Assembly: GCA_016182905.1 (NCBI GenBank)
Contig: JACPFR010000024.1
Span: 62,001-126,000 of the forward strand
DNA from: Elusimicrobiota bacterium
Lineage (GTDB): Bacteria; Elusimicrobiota; Elusimicrobia; UBA1565; UBA9628
Direction: 5' to 3'
Length of the DNA: 64,000 nucleotides
The notes beneath the pieces were generated by a model. That model was not told where the DNA came from, ran no database searches, and worked only from the letters and a program-made list of their open reading frames with translations. This document shows positions 29,054-37,358 of the stretch, piece after piece; the stretch's first letter is position 1; each line of letters starts with the position of its first letter. A program made the position numbers and the translations under genes.

Positions 29054-30280
29054 GTCCTCCCACCGGGTCGTCCAGCACGGGGACCGGCTCTCGCAGCGCG
29101 AGGCCCAGGACGTCGACGACTTCTCCCCGCCGTAGCGCAGGGCCCCCGCGCCGAGCGCGGCGTTGAGCCGGTCGACGGTCTTCGACAGCCGCGCCGACCT
29201 CTCCCCGGACCCGTCGTCGAAGAACTCGCTCTGCGCGGCGTCCGCGGCCTCCAGGCCGCCGAGCACGATCCCCGCCTTCTTGTACGCGCGCCCCTCCACG
29301 AAGAGCTTGTCGGCCAGCGCCTTCGCCGCGCGGATCAAGGTCGGAGTGTCGTTGGTCGGCGAGAGGTGGACGCTCTCGCCGTCCATCACGGGGCGGTCGT
29401 CCTCGCGCCAGCCGAAGTGCACGCCGAGCTCGCCGGCGCGCAGGCCGTGGCGGCGCGCGCGCTCCGCGGCGCGGGCGGCGAACGTGCCCAGCGCCGACTG
29501 CAGCGCCTCGAGGGAGTACACCGGCTTGCCGAAGGAGCGGGAGACGGTCACCGACTTGCGCGCGGCGGGCGCGTCGGCCAAGGTCAGGCAGGAGACGCCG
29601 CGCAGCTCGTGGGCCAGCTTCAGGCCGCCGATGCCGAGCGCGTTCTGGATGACCGCGTCGCGCGCGCGGGTGAAGTCCCCGGCGGTGCGCACGCCGTAGG
29701 GCGCCAGGCGCAGGGCGGAGCGCTTGGCGATGCCCCAGACGTAGGTGACGGGCGTCTCGTCCAAGATCTTTTCCCTCAGACCCGCGTCGAGCAGGGACAG
29801 CACGCCGCCGCATTTCTTCGCCTTGTCCGAGGCGAGCTTCGCCAGGGCCTTCGTCGGCGCCAGGCCGACGGCCACCGGCAGGCCGGTCCAGCGGCGCACC
29901 TCGGCGCGCAGGGCGTGGGCGCGGGTCTCGAGGAGATCGGCGCCTTCGGCGGGGAGCGTCAAAAAGGACTCGTCGACCGAGTAGTTCTCGACGACGGGAG
30001 CGTGGCGGTCGAGGACGGCGGAGACGCGGCGGGACATGTCCACGTACAGCTCGTGGTTGGCCGACAGCGAGACGATCTTGTGCTCGGCGACGAGCGCGCG
30101 GATCTCGAAGAAGGGCGCCGCCATGCCGACGCCGAGGGCCTTGGCCTCCTCGGAGCGGGAGATGACGCAGCCGTCGTTGTTGGAGAGCACGACGACGGGG
30201 CGCCCCTCGAGCTCGGGGCGGAAGGCGCGCTCGCAGGAGACGAAGAAGTTGTTGCAGTCGACGAGGGCGAAGACGGGCAT
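29027..30280 (-). CDS. umuC: Translesion DNA polymerase V catalytic subunit (UmuC-like)
   Basis: This 417-residue Y-family polymerase (E. coli UmuC is 422) begins 'MPVFALVDCNNFFVSCERAF', with the first catalytic Asp. It has 'PVVVLSNNDGCVISRSEEAK', 'VENYSVDESFLTLP' with the D-E pair near 103, and 'GLAPTKALAKLASDKAKK'. The C-terminus 'WTTRWEDLKTV' is the UmuC-type end, probably for the beta clamp and UmuD' contact. It lies two bases after the umuD-like gene, in one SOS operon. It copies past lesions at the cost of mutation. Confidence 0.93.
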   Translation of the reverse strand: MPVFALVDCNNFFVSCERAFRPELEGRPVVVLSNNDGCVISRSEEAKALGVGMAAPFFEIRALVAEHKIVSLSANHELYVDMSRRVSAVLDRHAPVVENYSVDESFLTLPAEGADLLETRAHALRAEVRRWTGLPVAVGLAPTKALAKLASDKAKKCGGVLSLLDAGLREKILDETPVTYVWGIAKRSALRLAPYGVRTAGDFTRARDAVIQNALGIGGLKLAHELRGVSCLTLADAPAARKSVTVSRSFGKPVYSLEALQSALGTFAARAAERARRHGLRAGELGVHFGWREDDRPVMDGESVHLSPTNDTPTLIRAAKALADKLFVEGRAYKKAGIVLGGLEAADAAQSEFFDDGSGERSARLSKTVDRLNAALGAGALRYGGEKSSTSWASRCESRSPCWTTRWEDLKTVRAAV

Positions 30281-30282
30281 CG

Positions 30283-30573
30283 CTACGGCGCGCGCACGAC
30301 GAAGGTCACCACGCCCCAGATCTCGAGGCCGTCGTCCTCCCGCCAGCCGGGCGGCAGGCGCCGCGTCAGCATCTCGCCGCGCACGACCGCCACGATCACG
30401 CGCCCCGGAGCCGGAGGCTCGGCGCGGTCCACGATCAGGAGGTCGCCGTCCTTGACGTCGGCGTCGGGCGCCGACCCCGCGGCGCGCAGGAAGAAGGTGG
30501 CCGCCGGCCGCTTGATGAGGCGGTCGTCGAGCTTGAGGCCGACGTCGTCATAGTCCTCGCTGGCGACGAACAT
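30283..30573 (-). CDS. umuD: UmuD'-like protein lacking the autocleavage apparatus
   Basis: From ATG 30573 this 96-residue protein aligns with processed E. coli UmuD', not full UmuD. It begins 'MFVASEDYDDVGLKLDDRLI' (compare the UmuD' start around SPAADYVEQ) and has no cleavable N-terminal arm with a Cys-Gly site. The serine region reads 'RAAGSAPDADVKDGDLLIVD', without the usual GDSM. The catalytic Lys position is Arg ('RGEMLTRRL'), and the loop after it is shortened. So it should not self-cleave and may be ready to bind UmuC at once. A longer in-frame start at 30609 would run through the promoter and is rejected. Confidence 0.85.
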   Translation of the reverse strand: MFVASEDYDDVGLKLDDRLIKRPAATFFLRAAGSAPDADVKDGDLLIVDRAEPPAPGRVIVAVVRGEMLTRRLPPGWREDDGLEIWGVVTFVVRAP

Positions 30574-30580
30574 GGGGCTT

Positions 30581-30609
30581 AGTATAATCGAACAAGCGTT
30601 CGAGCGCAA
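30581..30609 (-). promoter_or_regulatory. umuDC promoter with LexA-type SOS box
   Basis: On the minus strand: TTGCGC (30604-30609), 17 bp, TATACT (30581-30586), then seven bases to the ATG. The spacer holds a perfect palindrome TCGAACGCTTGTTCGA (30588-30603). Its GAAC-N4-GTTC core is the LexA/DinR box type known from Bacillus and other non-proteobacteria. LexA there would block RNA polymerase. Confidence 0.88.
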
Positions 30610-30625
30610 GGGGTCGGGAAAGAAG

Positions 30626-30658
30626 AAGGGCCTCGCTTTCGCGAGGCCCTTTCGTCTT
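30626..30658 (-). terminator. Rho-independent terminator after the LFDG secreted protein
   Basis: AAGGGCCTCGC, loop of four bases, GCGAGGCCCTT (30626-30651), with pyrimidine-rich tails on both strands. It separates the 30673 gene from umuD. Confidence 0.8.
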
Positions 30659-30672
30659 GAACGGCTTAAGGC

Positions 30673-31224
30673 TTAATAGGCGCCGATCTCGCTCTCGAGG
30701 TCCTGCTCGGGGAGGCTCTGGTGGCGGTCGGAGCGCACCGGGGACTTCTCGGCGGGCTGGCGGCGGCCGTCGAAAAGGTTGTCCAGGGCGTCGCGCTCGG
30801 CGACGGCGTCTTTGGGATTGTCGTCCTTGGCCGGCGCGGCGAGCTGGGCGCGCAGGGCAGGGTAGGGGAGGACGCCCTCGTGCGCGTTGAGCTTCCACAT
30901 GTGCTCGGGGATCGCGGAGATGGGAAGAGAGGGCATCGTGGGGGCGATGACGGGGACCACCGGGGTCGGGATTTGGGCCGGGACCGGGGTCTGCGCCGGG
31001 GTCGGGGCGGGGGCGGCCGTCAGCACGATGGACGGGGCGAGGAGCGGCGCGGGGAGGCTGATGCGCGGGCTGATCACGATGTTGGGCACCGGGCCGGGGA
31101 GGTTCACGCCGGTACCGATGTAGATGTTGCCGCGGCCGCCGGGGAGGATCGAGGTCACCTGGGCCGAGGCCGAGGTCGCGAGGATCAGGGAGAGAACGGT
31201 GAAGAAAGTCGACTTGGTGTTCAT
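30673..31224 (-). CDS. Secreted Pro-rich protein with LFDG motif
   Basis: ATG at 31224 gives a signal peptide (MNTKSTFFTVLSLILATSASA), then 'GGRGNIYIGTGVNLPGPV' and a Pro/Ala-rich region ('APTPAQTPVPAQIPTPVV'). The C-terminus is charged with 'ALDNLFDGRRQPAEKSPVRS'. There is no catalytic domain. It looks like a minimal version of the A/P-rich leader found in the proteins at 16489, 21771 and 62345. TATACT ends nine bases before the ATG; GTAGGGGCA may serve as ribosome-binding site. The function is unknown. Confidence 0.7.
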   Translation of the reverse strand: MNTKSTFFTVLSLILATSASAQVTSILPGGRGNIYIGTGVNLPGPVPNIVISPRISLPAPLLAPSIVLTAAPAPTPAQTPVPAQIPTPVVPVIAPTMPSLPISAIPEHMWKLNAHEGVLPYPALRAQLAAPAKDDNPKDAVAERDALDNLFDGRRQPAEKSPVRSDRHQSLPEQDLESEIGAY

Positions 31225-31349
31225 TGCCCCTACAGTATATGGGGCGGGGCGGGAAACGCCGATGAGACCGGTCAACCCATGTAATTGATGTTAATCAATC
31301 GCAAATCGGATGTAAAAACAATACAAAATTTAAATATTGCCCGAAGGAC
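31225..31349. other. AT-rich intergenic stretch
   Basis: The part at 31275-31340 is unusually AT-rich for this genome (TTAATCAATCGC, TACAAAATTTAAATATTGCC). Apart from the promoter of the 30673 gene I see no clear element. Confidence 0.5.
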
Positions 31350-31808
31350 CTAGAAGGTTTCGGTGTCCAAAACGATGGTCACGGGCCCGTCGTTGACCGA
31401 TTCCACCGCCATGGAGGCGCCGAATTCGCCGGTCCGCACGGTCAGGCCCGCGGCCGCGAGCAGCGCGGCGGCGCGGCGATACAGCGGCTCGGCCTGGTCC
31501 GGGCGCGCGGCGGACGTGAAGTCGGGGCGGCGGCCGCCCTTGAGCGAGGCGCACAGGGTGAACTGGGAGACGAGGAGGATCTCGCCTTTGACGTCGGTCA
31601 CCGACCGGTCGAACCTGCCTTCGTCGTTGGCGAAGATCCGGAGGGCGAGGAGCTTGTCCACGAGCTTCTTGAGCGAGGCTTCGTTATCCTCGAGGCCGAC
31701 CCCCAGCAGGACGAGGAGCCCGGGGCCGGTCGAGCGCGTCTCGCCGGCATGGGCGCCGTCGCGCAAGGTCACGGAGGCCGACAAGACTCGTGTCGCCACG
31801 GCTCTCAT
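31350..31808 (-). CDS. dtd: D-aminoacyl-tRNA deacylase
   Basis: This 152-residue protein has all DTD hallmarks: 'MRAVATRVLSASVTLRDG', 'GPGLLVLLGVGLEDNE', the active-site 'LLVSQFTLCASLKGGRRPDF' (SQFTL) and 'VNDGPVTIVLDTE' (the NxGPVT-type motif, here NDGPVT, with the GP cross-subunit element). It removes D-amino acids or glycine mischarged on tRNA. TAAACT ends seven bases before the ATG. It is divergent from thpR. Confidence 0.96.
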   Translation of the reverse strand: MRAVATRVLSASVTLRDGAHAGETRSTGPGLLVLLGVGLEDNEASLKKLVDKLLALRIFANDEGRFDRSVTDVKGEILLVSQFTLCASLKGGRRPDFTSAARPDQAEPLYRRAAALLAAAGLTVRTGEFGASMAVESVNDGPVTIVLDTETF

Positions 31809-31828
31809 GAGATATAGTTTATCTTCTT

Positions 31829-32368
31829 ATGCGCCTGTTCATCGCCGTCGCCGCGGACGAGGAGGTCAAGGCGGCCGCCGCCGAGGCCGTCGCGCGCCTG
31901 CGCCGGGCCGGCGGGAGCTTCCGCTGGGTGGACCCGCGCGACATGCACACGACCTTGCGCTGGTTCGGCGCGGTGGACGAGAGCCGGCTGCCCGAGATCC
32001 GGGAGCTGATGACGCGCGCCGCCGCGGCGACGGCGCCGTTTTCGGTCGTGTACGGCGCCGTGGACGCGTTCGACTCCCACGAGGAGGCGCGCGTGGTCTG
32101 GATCGGCCTGGCCGAGGGCAAGGAGCCGATGGAGAGGCTCGCGGGGCTGCTCTACCGAAACGAGCCGCGGCCCTACGCGCCGCATCTCACCTTGGGGCGC
32201 AACCGGGACGACGCCGCCCCGCCCGGGTTCGTCGCCGCGCTCAAGGCGGAGCCGGTCCTGGGCCTGCGCCGCCCGGTGACGAAGATCAGCCTGTACGCGA
32301 GCAAGCCCGCGCCCTTCGGCCACGCCTACGAGATACTCTTCGAGGCCGACCTGACCGGGGCCGTTTAA
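31829..32368 (+). CDS. thpR: RNA 2',3'-cyclic phosphodiesterase (2H family)
   Basis: The 179-residue protein has the two H-x-T-x motifs of the 2H phosphoesterase superfamily: 'DMHTTLRWFG' near 47 and 'YAPHLTLGRNRD' near 114. It begins 'MRLFIAVAADEEVKAAAAEA', as is usual for LigT/ThpR. It hydrolyses RNA 2',3'-cyclic phosphates and can join tRNA half molecules in vitro. Its stop overlaps the convergent gene by four bases. Confidence 0.93.
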   Translation: MRLFIAVAADEEVKAAAAEAVARLRRAGGSFRWVDPRDMHTTLRWFGAVDESRLPEIRELMTRAAAATAPFSVVYGAVDAFDSHEEARVVWIGLAEGKEPMERLAGLLYRNEPRPYAPHLTLGRNRDDAAPPGFVAALKAEPVLGLRRPVTKISLYASKPAPFGHAYEILFEADLTGAV

Positions 32369-33585
32369 TTCGGCGGCGTGTCGGTCGCCGGCTCGACTTC
32401 GGGGATGGTCGGGATCAGGCTTTCCAGGTTGGAATTCCCGGGAGCCGTGTCCGTCGAGGACTTCAGCGGCGTGCCCGGCGCCGATCTCGGCGCCGAGCCG
32501 CTCGAGCCTGCGGGCGCGCCCGAGGAGCCGCCCCCGCCTCCGCCGCCGCCCACGGCCTGCGAGGTGGTCCCGCGCAGGAGCTCGGGGTGGTTGATGACTT
32601 CCTTCCAGCTGCACACCGGCGAGACGTTCGAGCAGGCCCCGACCCAGCCGTTGCCGTAGGCCCAGGCGAGGAACGGGTTGACGGGCTGGACCTCGACGCT
32701 GCCGTTGCCTTTGTAGGTCCAGCGCGGACCGATCCTGCCTTCGCGGTTCCTTCCCAGGACCTCGCCCTCGCACTGGACGCGCAGGGGGTCGCCCTCCGGG
32801 CGCAGGGGACAGCACCCGCGGCCGGAGAACCCGACCGCCGAGCAGTAGCTTCCCGAGCAGACGATGGGTGTCGAGTCCACGACGCGGCGGTTGCCGTTGC
32901 CGCCCATCAGGTGGAGATTGATGTGATGCAGCCCCGGGGGCTTCGGCCAGCAGCCGGTGACGCCGGGAGGCGGCGTGAGGGCGTTCGAGCCCGCGGCGGG
33001 ACCGGCCGAGGTCCCGGATCCGGCCGCGGGCGAGGGCAGCCCCGTGTAGCCGGCGGGCGAGACGTACGGCTTCTCGAAGCCTTTGGGCGCGGAGTGGCCG
33101 GCGTCGTAAGCGTTCCACTGCCACTTGGGCTTGCCGTCGGCGCCGTCGACCACCGTGACGTAGCCGCCGTTGCCGGCGAGGTCCGTGGCGCCGCCCTTGC
33201 CGTGGCTGGCGTTGTCCTGGCCCAAGGCCTGCTCGATGAGCTTCTGGTTCTCGGGCGTGGGCGGCAGGGACTGGGCCAGGCGGGCGAACTCGCTCTTGGG
33301 CGAGCCCGGCAAAGTGCTTCCGTCACCGGAGAAGCCGGAGAGGAGGTTGGCGAAGGCGCCCTTCTCGTAGCCGTCGCCTTTCTGGATGAGAGCGTCTCCC
33401 ATCTTGGCGCGGGCCGCCGCGGCGTCCGCCGCCGCGTTCGAGCCCTTGGCGTCCGCGGCGATCTTGTCGGCGTCGAGCGCGGGGCCGCAGCCGCTCCCTC
33501 CGCCGCCGATCCCGCCGCAGGCCATCGCCGCGAAGACGACGACGAGGGGCGCGGCCCGGCGCGCGTCGAGGCCGAGCATGCTCAT
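32365..33585 (-). CDS. Secreted protein with novel His/Cys-rich C-terminal domain (paralogue 1)
   Basis: ATG at 33585 gives a hydrophobic leader ('APLVVVFAAMACGG'), possibly a lipoprotein although the lipobox is not ideal. A low-complexity middle follows. A domain at about 210-345 has 'PGLHHINLHLMGGNGNRRVV', 'DSTPIVCSGSYC', 'CCPLRPEGDPLRVQCEGEVL', 'WTYKGNGSVEVQPVNPFLAW' and 'ACSNVSPVC'. The same domain is in the next gene. Many paired Cys suggest disulphides outside the cytoplasm. No known family was recognised. Confidence 0.75.
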   Translation of the reverse strand: MSMLGLDARRAAPLVVVFAAMACGGIGGGGSGCGPALDADKIAADAKGSNAAADAAAARAKMGDALIQKGDGYEKGAFANLLSGFSGDGSTLPGSPKSEFARLAQSLPPTPENQKLIEQALGQDNASHGKGGATDLAGNGGYVTVVDGADGKPKWQWNAYDAGHSAPKGFEKPYVSPAGYTGLPSPAAGSGTSAGPAAGSNALTPPPGVTGCWPKPPGLHHINLHLMGGNGNRRVVDSTPIVCSGSYCSAVGFSGRGCCPLRPEGDPLRVQCEGEVLGRNREGRIGPRWTYKGNGSVEVQPVNPFLAWAYGNGWVGACSNVSPVCSWKEVINHPELLRGTTSQAVGGGGGGGGSSGAPAGSSGSAPRSAPGTPLKSSTDTAPGNSNLESLIPTIPEVEPATDTPPN

Positions 33586-33587
33586 GG

Positions 33588-34361
33588 CTAGGGCTTGTAG
33601 TTGGGCACCTGATAGGACGTCTCGCCGCACGCCTTGGACACGTTCGAGCAGGCGCGGACGACGCCCTTGCCGTACGCGAAGGCCAGGAAGGGGTTATCCG
33701 GGTGCCGTTCGACCCTGCCGTCGCCGCCGGCGTAGGACCAATGCGGCCCCGCGATGCCGTCGGTGGGGTCCGTTCCGAGCAGGATCAGCTCGCAGGCCAC
33801 GCGCAGGGGATGGCCCTCGGGCTTGACCGGGCAGCAGCGGCGGTTGTCGTCGCCCATCGTCTCCTGGCAGTAGCGCTCGTGCCGCGTGCCGGCGTCGGTC
33901 GAGCAGACGATGGGGGTGGAGTCGACCCGGAAGCGGTTCCCGTTGCCGCCCATCAAGTGGACGTTGATGTGGTGAAGGGGAGGCATGTCGCAGCCCTTGT
34001 CGTCCTTCGGCGGCTTGCCCAGGGGCGGGGTCGGCGAGGAGGACTGGTCGTCCTCTTCCTCGTCGCCGGCGCCTGGACGGCGCGGCAGCGCTCCGCCGCC
34101 TCCTCCCCCGCCTCCTTCGTCGCGGCGCGCGGCCGCCGGGCGGGGATGATTCTTGTAGCCCCGCGCGGCTTTCTTGACCGGGATCGGTTCCGCCGCGGGC
34201 GCGGCCGCCTCCGTCGTGGTGGTGGTCGTCGTCGGGGCTTGGTCGGCCTCCTGCGCGGCGGCCTCCTCGGTGTTCTCGTCTTCTTCGGCTGGAGCCCGGC
34301 TCGGGAAGGCGGCGAAAGCGGCCAGGACGGCGCACACGGCCAGGAAACGGGGGATATTCAT
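33588..34361 (-). CDS. Secreted protein with novel His/Cys-rich C-terminal domain (paralogue 2)
   Basis: The 257-residue protein has a signal peptide (MNIPRFLAVCAVLAAFAAFP) and an acidic Thr/Pro/Gly-rich region including a run of glycines. The same C-terminal domain follows as in the neighbour: 'PPLHHINVHLMGGNGNRFRV', 'DSTPIVCSTDAG', 'CCPVKPEGHPLRVACELILL', 'WSYAGGDGRVERHPDNPFLA' and 'ACSNVSKAC'. The two genes are two bases apart and form an operon made by tandem duplication. The function is unknown. Confidence 0.75.
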   Translation of the reverse strand: MNIPRFLAVCAVLAAFAAFPSRAPAEEDENTEEAAAQEADQAPTTTTTTTEAAAPAAEPIPVKKAARGYKNHPRPAAARRDEGGGGGGGGALPRRPGAGDEEEDDQSSSPTPPLGKPPKDDKGCDMPPLHHINVHLMGGNGNRFRVDSTPIVCSTDAGTRHERYCQETMGDDNRRCCPVKPEGHPLRVACELILLGTDPTDGIAGPHWSYAGGDGRVERHPDNPFLAFAYGKGVVRACSNVSKACGETSYQVPNYKP

Positions 34362-34382
34362 GGATGGACCTCGCGTGACAAA

Positions 34383-34411
34383 AGTGTAGGTCCAGCCCCG
34401 GGCCTTGTCAA
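34383..34411 (-). promoter_or_regulatory. Promoter of the tandem His/Cys-domain genes
   Basis: On the minus strand: TTGACA (34406-34411), 17 bp, TACACT (34383-34388). The ATG follows 21 bases later with GCGAGGTCC in between, so this mRNA has a short leader. Confidence 0.82.
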
Positions 34412-34431
34412 GGTTGTAATTAGGCCGCGGA

Positions 34432-37158
34432 TCAGAACGCTTCGTACTGCGGCTTCCACAGCCGCGAGAAGCCGATGGACACGCCCAAGGTCGTGACGTA
34501 GCCCTTGTCCGGGCGGGTCTTGAGCTGGAACCAGTAGAAGTCGAAGTAGGGTGCGACCGACAGGTACTTGCGGACCGGGATGCGCAGCTTGACGTTGAAG
34601 TCTCCCTCCAGACGCAGGTCGCCCGCGGTGTCCTGCTTGGTCAGGAAGAAGTAGTTGTTCCACAGCTCGCCGTGGAGCAGCGCCTTGGCGGGGCCGATCT
34701 CCCGCGAGAACACGGAGCGCAGGCGCAGACCGCTCTGGGTGTTCGGCGGCTCGCGGCCGAGGTCGCGCTTGAGGATGCCGGAGAGCACGAGCGTGCGCAC
34801 GAAGGTCCCGTCGAAGAACTCGACGCCGGGGAAAAGGCTGTAGGCCTGCTTGCGGCGCAGCCCCAGGGTGGACTCGAACTCGCCGTCGTACTGCAGGCCG
34901 AGCGAGGGGCCCCAGGAGCGCGCGAGCCACTCCCGGCGGATCTGGCCCGCGCGGTGAGTGCCCAAGGTCAGCAGCATGACGCGGTTGGAGGCGAGGTTGA
35001 CGGTCGCCGGCGCGTTGCGCGGCTCGATGCGGCTCTTCGCGTACTCCGCCTCGACGGTGTTCGTCCACTTGAACTCGCTCTTGAGGTACTCGGCGTCGGC
35101 CTTGAACACTCCTCCGACGAGCATCTCGTTGAAGCCCTGGATGCGGGAGTTGGGCACCGCGTTGAACTCGTCGGAGCGCACGACCTTGGTCTGGCGCAGG
35201 TTCAGGCCCACGTCGCGGAAGTTCAGGCGCCAGAGGCCGGGTGCGCTCAGCGGCGCGCCGGCCATCCACGCGCGCCAGTCGGAGGCGCTCGCGCCGTCGG
35301 AGCGGGGCCTCAGCTCGCCGAGCACGGCGTCGTCCACCGTCGGAGTCCCGGCGAGCAGCTCATAGGGTTCGGGCAGGCCCAGCGCCTCGGCGGCCGTCCT
35401 GGAGGTCGCGAGCCGGTAAGCGCCCTTGGCGTCGAGGGGCACGCCGCGAAGGCGGCCCTTCGGGTCGAAGCCGGACACCGTGAAGCGCAGCTTCGCGTCG
35501 ACCGGCAGGCCGGCATCCTCGCGGCGCGCCTGCCCGGCGGCTTCGGCCGCGAGGCTCTTGAGCCGCGAGCCCGGGAGCGAGACGAGCACGGCCTGCCCGG
35601 CTCCGCCGAGGTTCGCGCGGATCAGGCCCTCTCGGACGCCGCCCGGCGTGTCGCCCATCATCCGCGACACGGGCAGCAGGCCCGCCTCGGCGCGCCCCCG
35701 CTCGGACAGCAGGCCCGCCGAGAGCGTCCAGAACTCGCGCGCCGTGTAGAACGGCCACCGGCGTCCCGTGCCCGCGAAGACGGCGCGCGCGGGCGGGATC
35801 AAAGGGCTCTCGGTCGAGGCCGACGCGACGAAGGCATCCCACGCGCGGATCGGGAAGCCGTCGAGCTGCAGCGCGAGGTCGTCGAGCAGGCGCGCGGAGC
35901 TCGTCACCGTCCACGACGCCCGCTCGTCCTCGACGCGCCGGTCGATCTCGTAGACGTTCAGCGCGGGGCGGTACGCGCGCAGCGCCGGGAACGGCTGAGC
36001 GTAGGCCGGGCGCTCGGCCTGGGCGACGGCGACCGAGGGCGGCGGGACGGTCGAGAAGCCATCGGGCCCCTCGCCGAGCACGAGGTCGACGCCGGTCTCG
36101 TTCATGATGCGCGCGGAGCGCGCGAGCTCCGGCGGGGCGAGCAGGACGACGACGTCGGCGTCGGCGCGCAGGCGGGGGATGAGCTCGTCGACGGCGGTCG
36201 CCGCGTCGCGCACGGCCAGGCGGCCGGGCCCGAAGCGGGGGAGGAGCTCGCCGGCGGAGTCGGGCGTCAGCCCCACGAGGGCGACGCGCGTGCCGGAGGC
36301 GTCGACGACCGCGTACGGGGGGAAGGGCCCGCGCGCGGAGTCCGTCGAGTAGATGAGGTTCGCCGAGAGGAAGCGCACGCCGTCGGGATGCCCGTTCCGG
36401 TAGGCCTCGAGGTCGGACCAATGCTCGACCTCGGAGGCGGAGACCGCCGACCAGCGCAGGCCCGTCCGCTCGAGGGCGTCGAGGACCTCCAGCGGCGTCC
36501 CGTCGGACATCGTCGAGCCCAAGGTCCCCCCGCGGGCGACGCCGATCCACGGCCGCGGCGCCTCGGCCGCGGCGGCCGCCAGGCGGGCGAGGCCGCCGTG
36601 CTCGCGGGCGGGGATGAGCACCGCCATGTCCCGTCCTTTCCAGCGCACGCGGTAGAAGCCGGCGATGCCTTGGCGCCAGCGGCGGGTCGCGGGGCGGTCG
36701 AGCTCGGCGCTCAGAGTCAGCGTCGTCGCGCCGGTCCGGGAGACGTAAGCCGAGGCCTCGGCTTCCCGCTCGCGCAGCGCCATCGCGCCGTAGACCGGGA
36801 ACGTCGTCGGGTCGGCGGCCGACTTCACGAGCGCGGCGACGAAGTCCTCCGCCGGCGGGTAGACGAACGCGACGCCGTGCTCCGACTCGAGCGCGACGGC
36901 GGTGGAGGCGGAGTCCGTCGGCGGCGCGCCGAGCGCGCTCGGCAGGCGGCAGATGTGGTCGTCGCCGGTGAACGAGCAGGCGACGAAGTCGACGCCGAGC
37001 AGCTCGGCGTCGCCGCCGGCGTCGCGCAGCGCGCGCTCGAGGGCCGGGAGGACGGCCGTCGTCGCGGCCGAGGGCGTGTCCTCGATCAGAGCCAAACGCA
37101 CGGGAGGCGCCGCATTCGCGGAAACGGCGACGGCTACGGCGAGCAGGAACGCGATCAC
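34432..37158 (-). CDS. 5'-nucleotidase/CapA-like protein fused to an outer-membrane barrel
   Basis: This 908-residue protein starts with GTG at 37158 and a signal peptide. The first ~430 residues resemble a periplasmic metallophosphatase-like domain ('VRFLSANLIYS', 'PYAVVDASGTRVALVGLTPD'). Residues ~470-640 look like the UshA-type C-terminal domain ('PVDAKLRFTVSGFDPKGRLR', 'YRLATSRTAAEALGLPEPYE'). The last 260 residues have alternating beta strands ('VEAEYAKSRIEPRNAPATVN', 'SVAPYFDFYWFQLKTRPDKG') and end in Phe, the usual outer-membrane barrel signature. The classic metallophosphatase His/Asp motifs are not clear, so the first domain may be inactive. TAGAAT ends nine bases before the GTG. Confidence 0.7.
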   Translation of the reverse strand: MIAFLLAVAVAVSANAAPPVRLALIEDTPSAATTAVLPALERALRDAGGDAELLGVDFVACSFTGDDHICRLPSALGAPPTDSASTAVALESEHGVAFVYPPAEDFVAALVKSAADPTTFPVYGAMALREREAEASAYVSRTGATTLTLSAELDRPATRRWRQGIAGFYRVRWKGRDMAVLIPAREHGGLARLAAAAAEAPRPWIGVARGGTLGSTMSDGTPLEVLDALERTGLRWSAVSASEVEHWSDLEAYRNGHPDGVRFLSANLIYSTDSARGPFPPYAVVDASGTRVALVGLTPDSAGELLPRFGPGRLAVRDAATAVDELIPRLRADADVVVLLAPPELARSARIMNETGVDLVLGEGPDGFSTVPPPSVAVAQAERPAYAQPFPALRAYRPALNVYEIDRRVEDERASWTVTSSARLLDDLALQLDGFPIRAWDAFVASASTESPLIPPARAVFAGTGRRWPFYTAREFWTLSAGLLSERGRAEAGLLPVSRMMGDTPGGVREGLIRANLGGAGQAVLVSLPGSRLKSLAAEAAGQARREDAGLPVDAKLRFTVSGFDPKGRLRGVPLDAKGAYRLATSRTAAEALGLPEPYELLAGTPTVDDAVLGELRPRSDGASASDWRAWMAGAPLSAPGLWRLNFRDVGLNLRQTKVVRSDEFNAVPNSRIQGFNEMLVGGVFKADAEYLKSEFKWTNTVEAEYAKSRIEPRNAPATVNLASNRVMLLTLGTHRAGQIRREWLARSWGPSLGLQYDGEFESTLGLRRKQAYSLFPGVEFFDGTFVRTLVLSGILKRDLGREPPNTQSGLRLRSVFSREIGPAKALLHGELWNNYFFLTKQDTAGDLRLEGDFNVKLRIPVRKYLSVAPYFDFYWFQLKTRPDKGYVTTLGVSIGFSRLWKPQYEAF

Positions 37159-37191
37159 GAGACGGGCATTCTATCAAACGCCGATATGGGC

Positions 37192-37313
37192 GGGGGCCGG
37201 CGACGTGATGTCCTCGGGGACGCGCGGCATTGAGCCGCGCTCGGGTCTTGCGCGACCCATGAGCATCGCGGTCGCGCGACCCACGCCCCTCGGACATCGC
37301 GTCGCCGGCCCCC
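37192..37313. repeat. Structured inverted-repeat element I
   Basis: Arms at 37192-37219 and 37286-37313 match at 25 of 28 positions, enclosing 66 bases with further short hairpins (GCGCGACCC repeats). It lies 33 bases upstream of the nucleotidase-barrel start codon. Confidence 0.8.
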
Positions 37314-37358
37314 CTGCATGAACGAAGATGGAGGAAACCCCCGGGCGGACGAGCCCTA

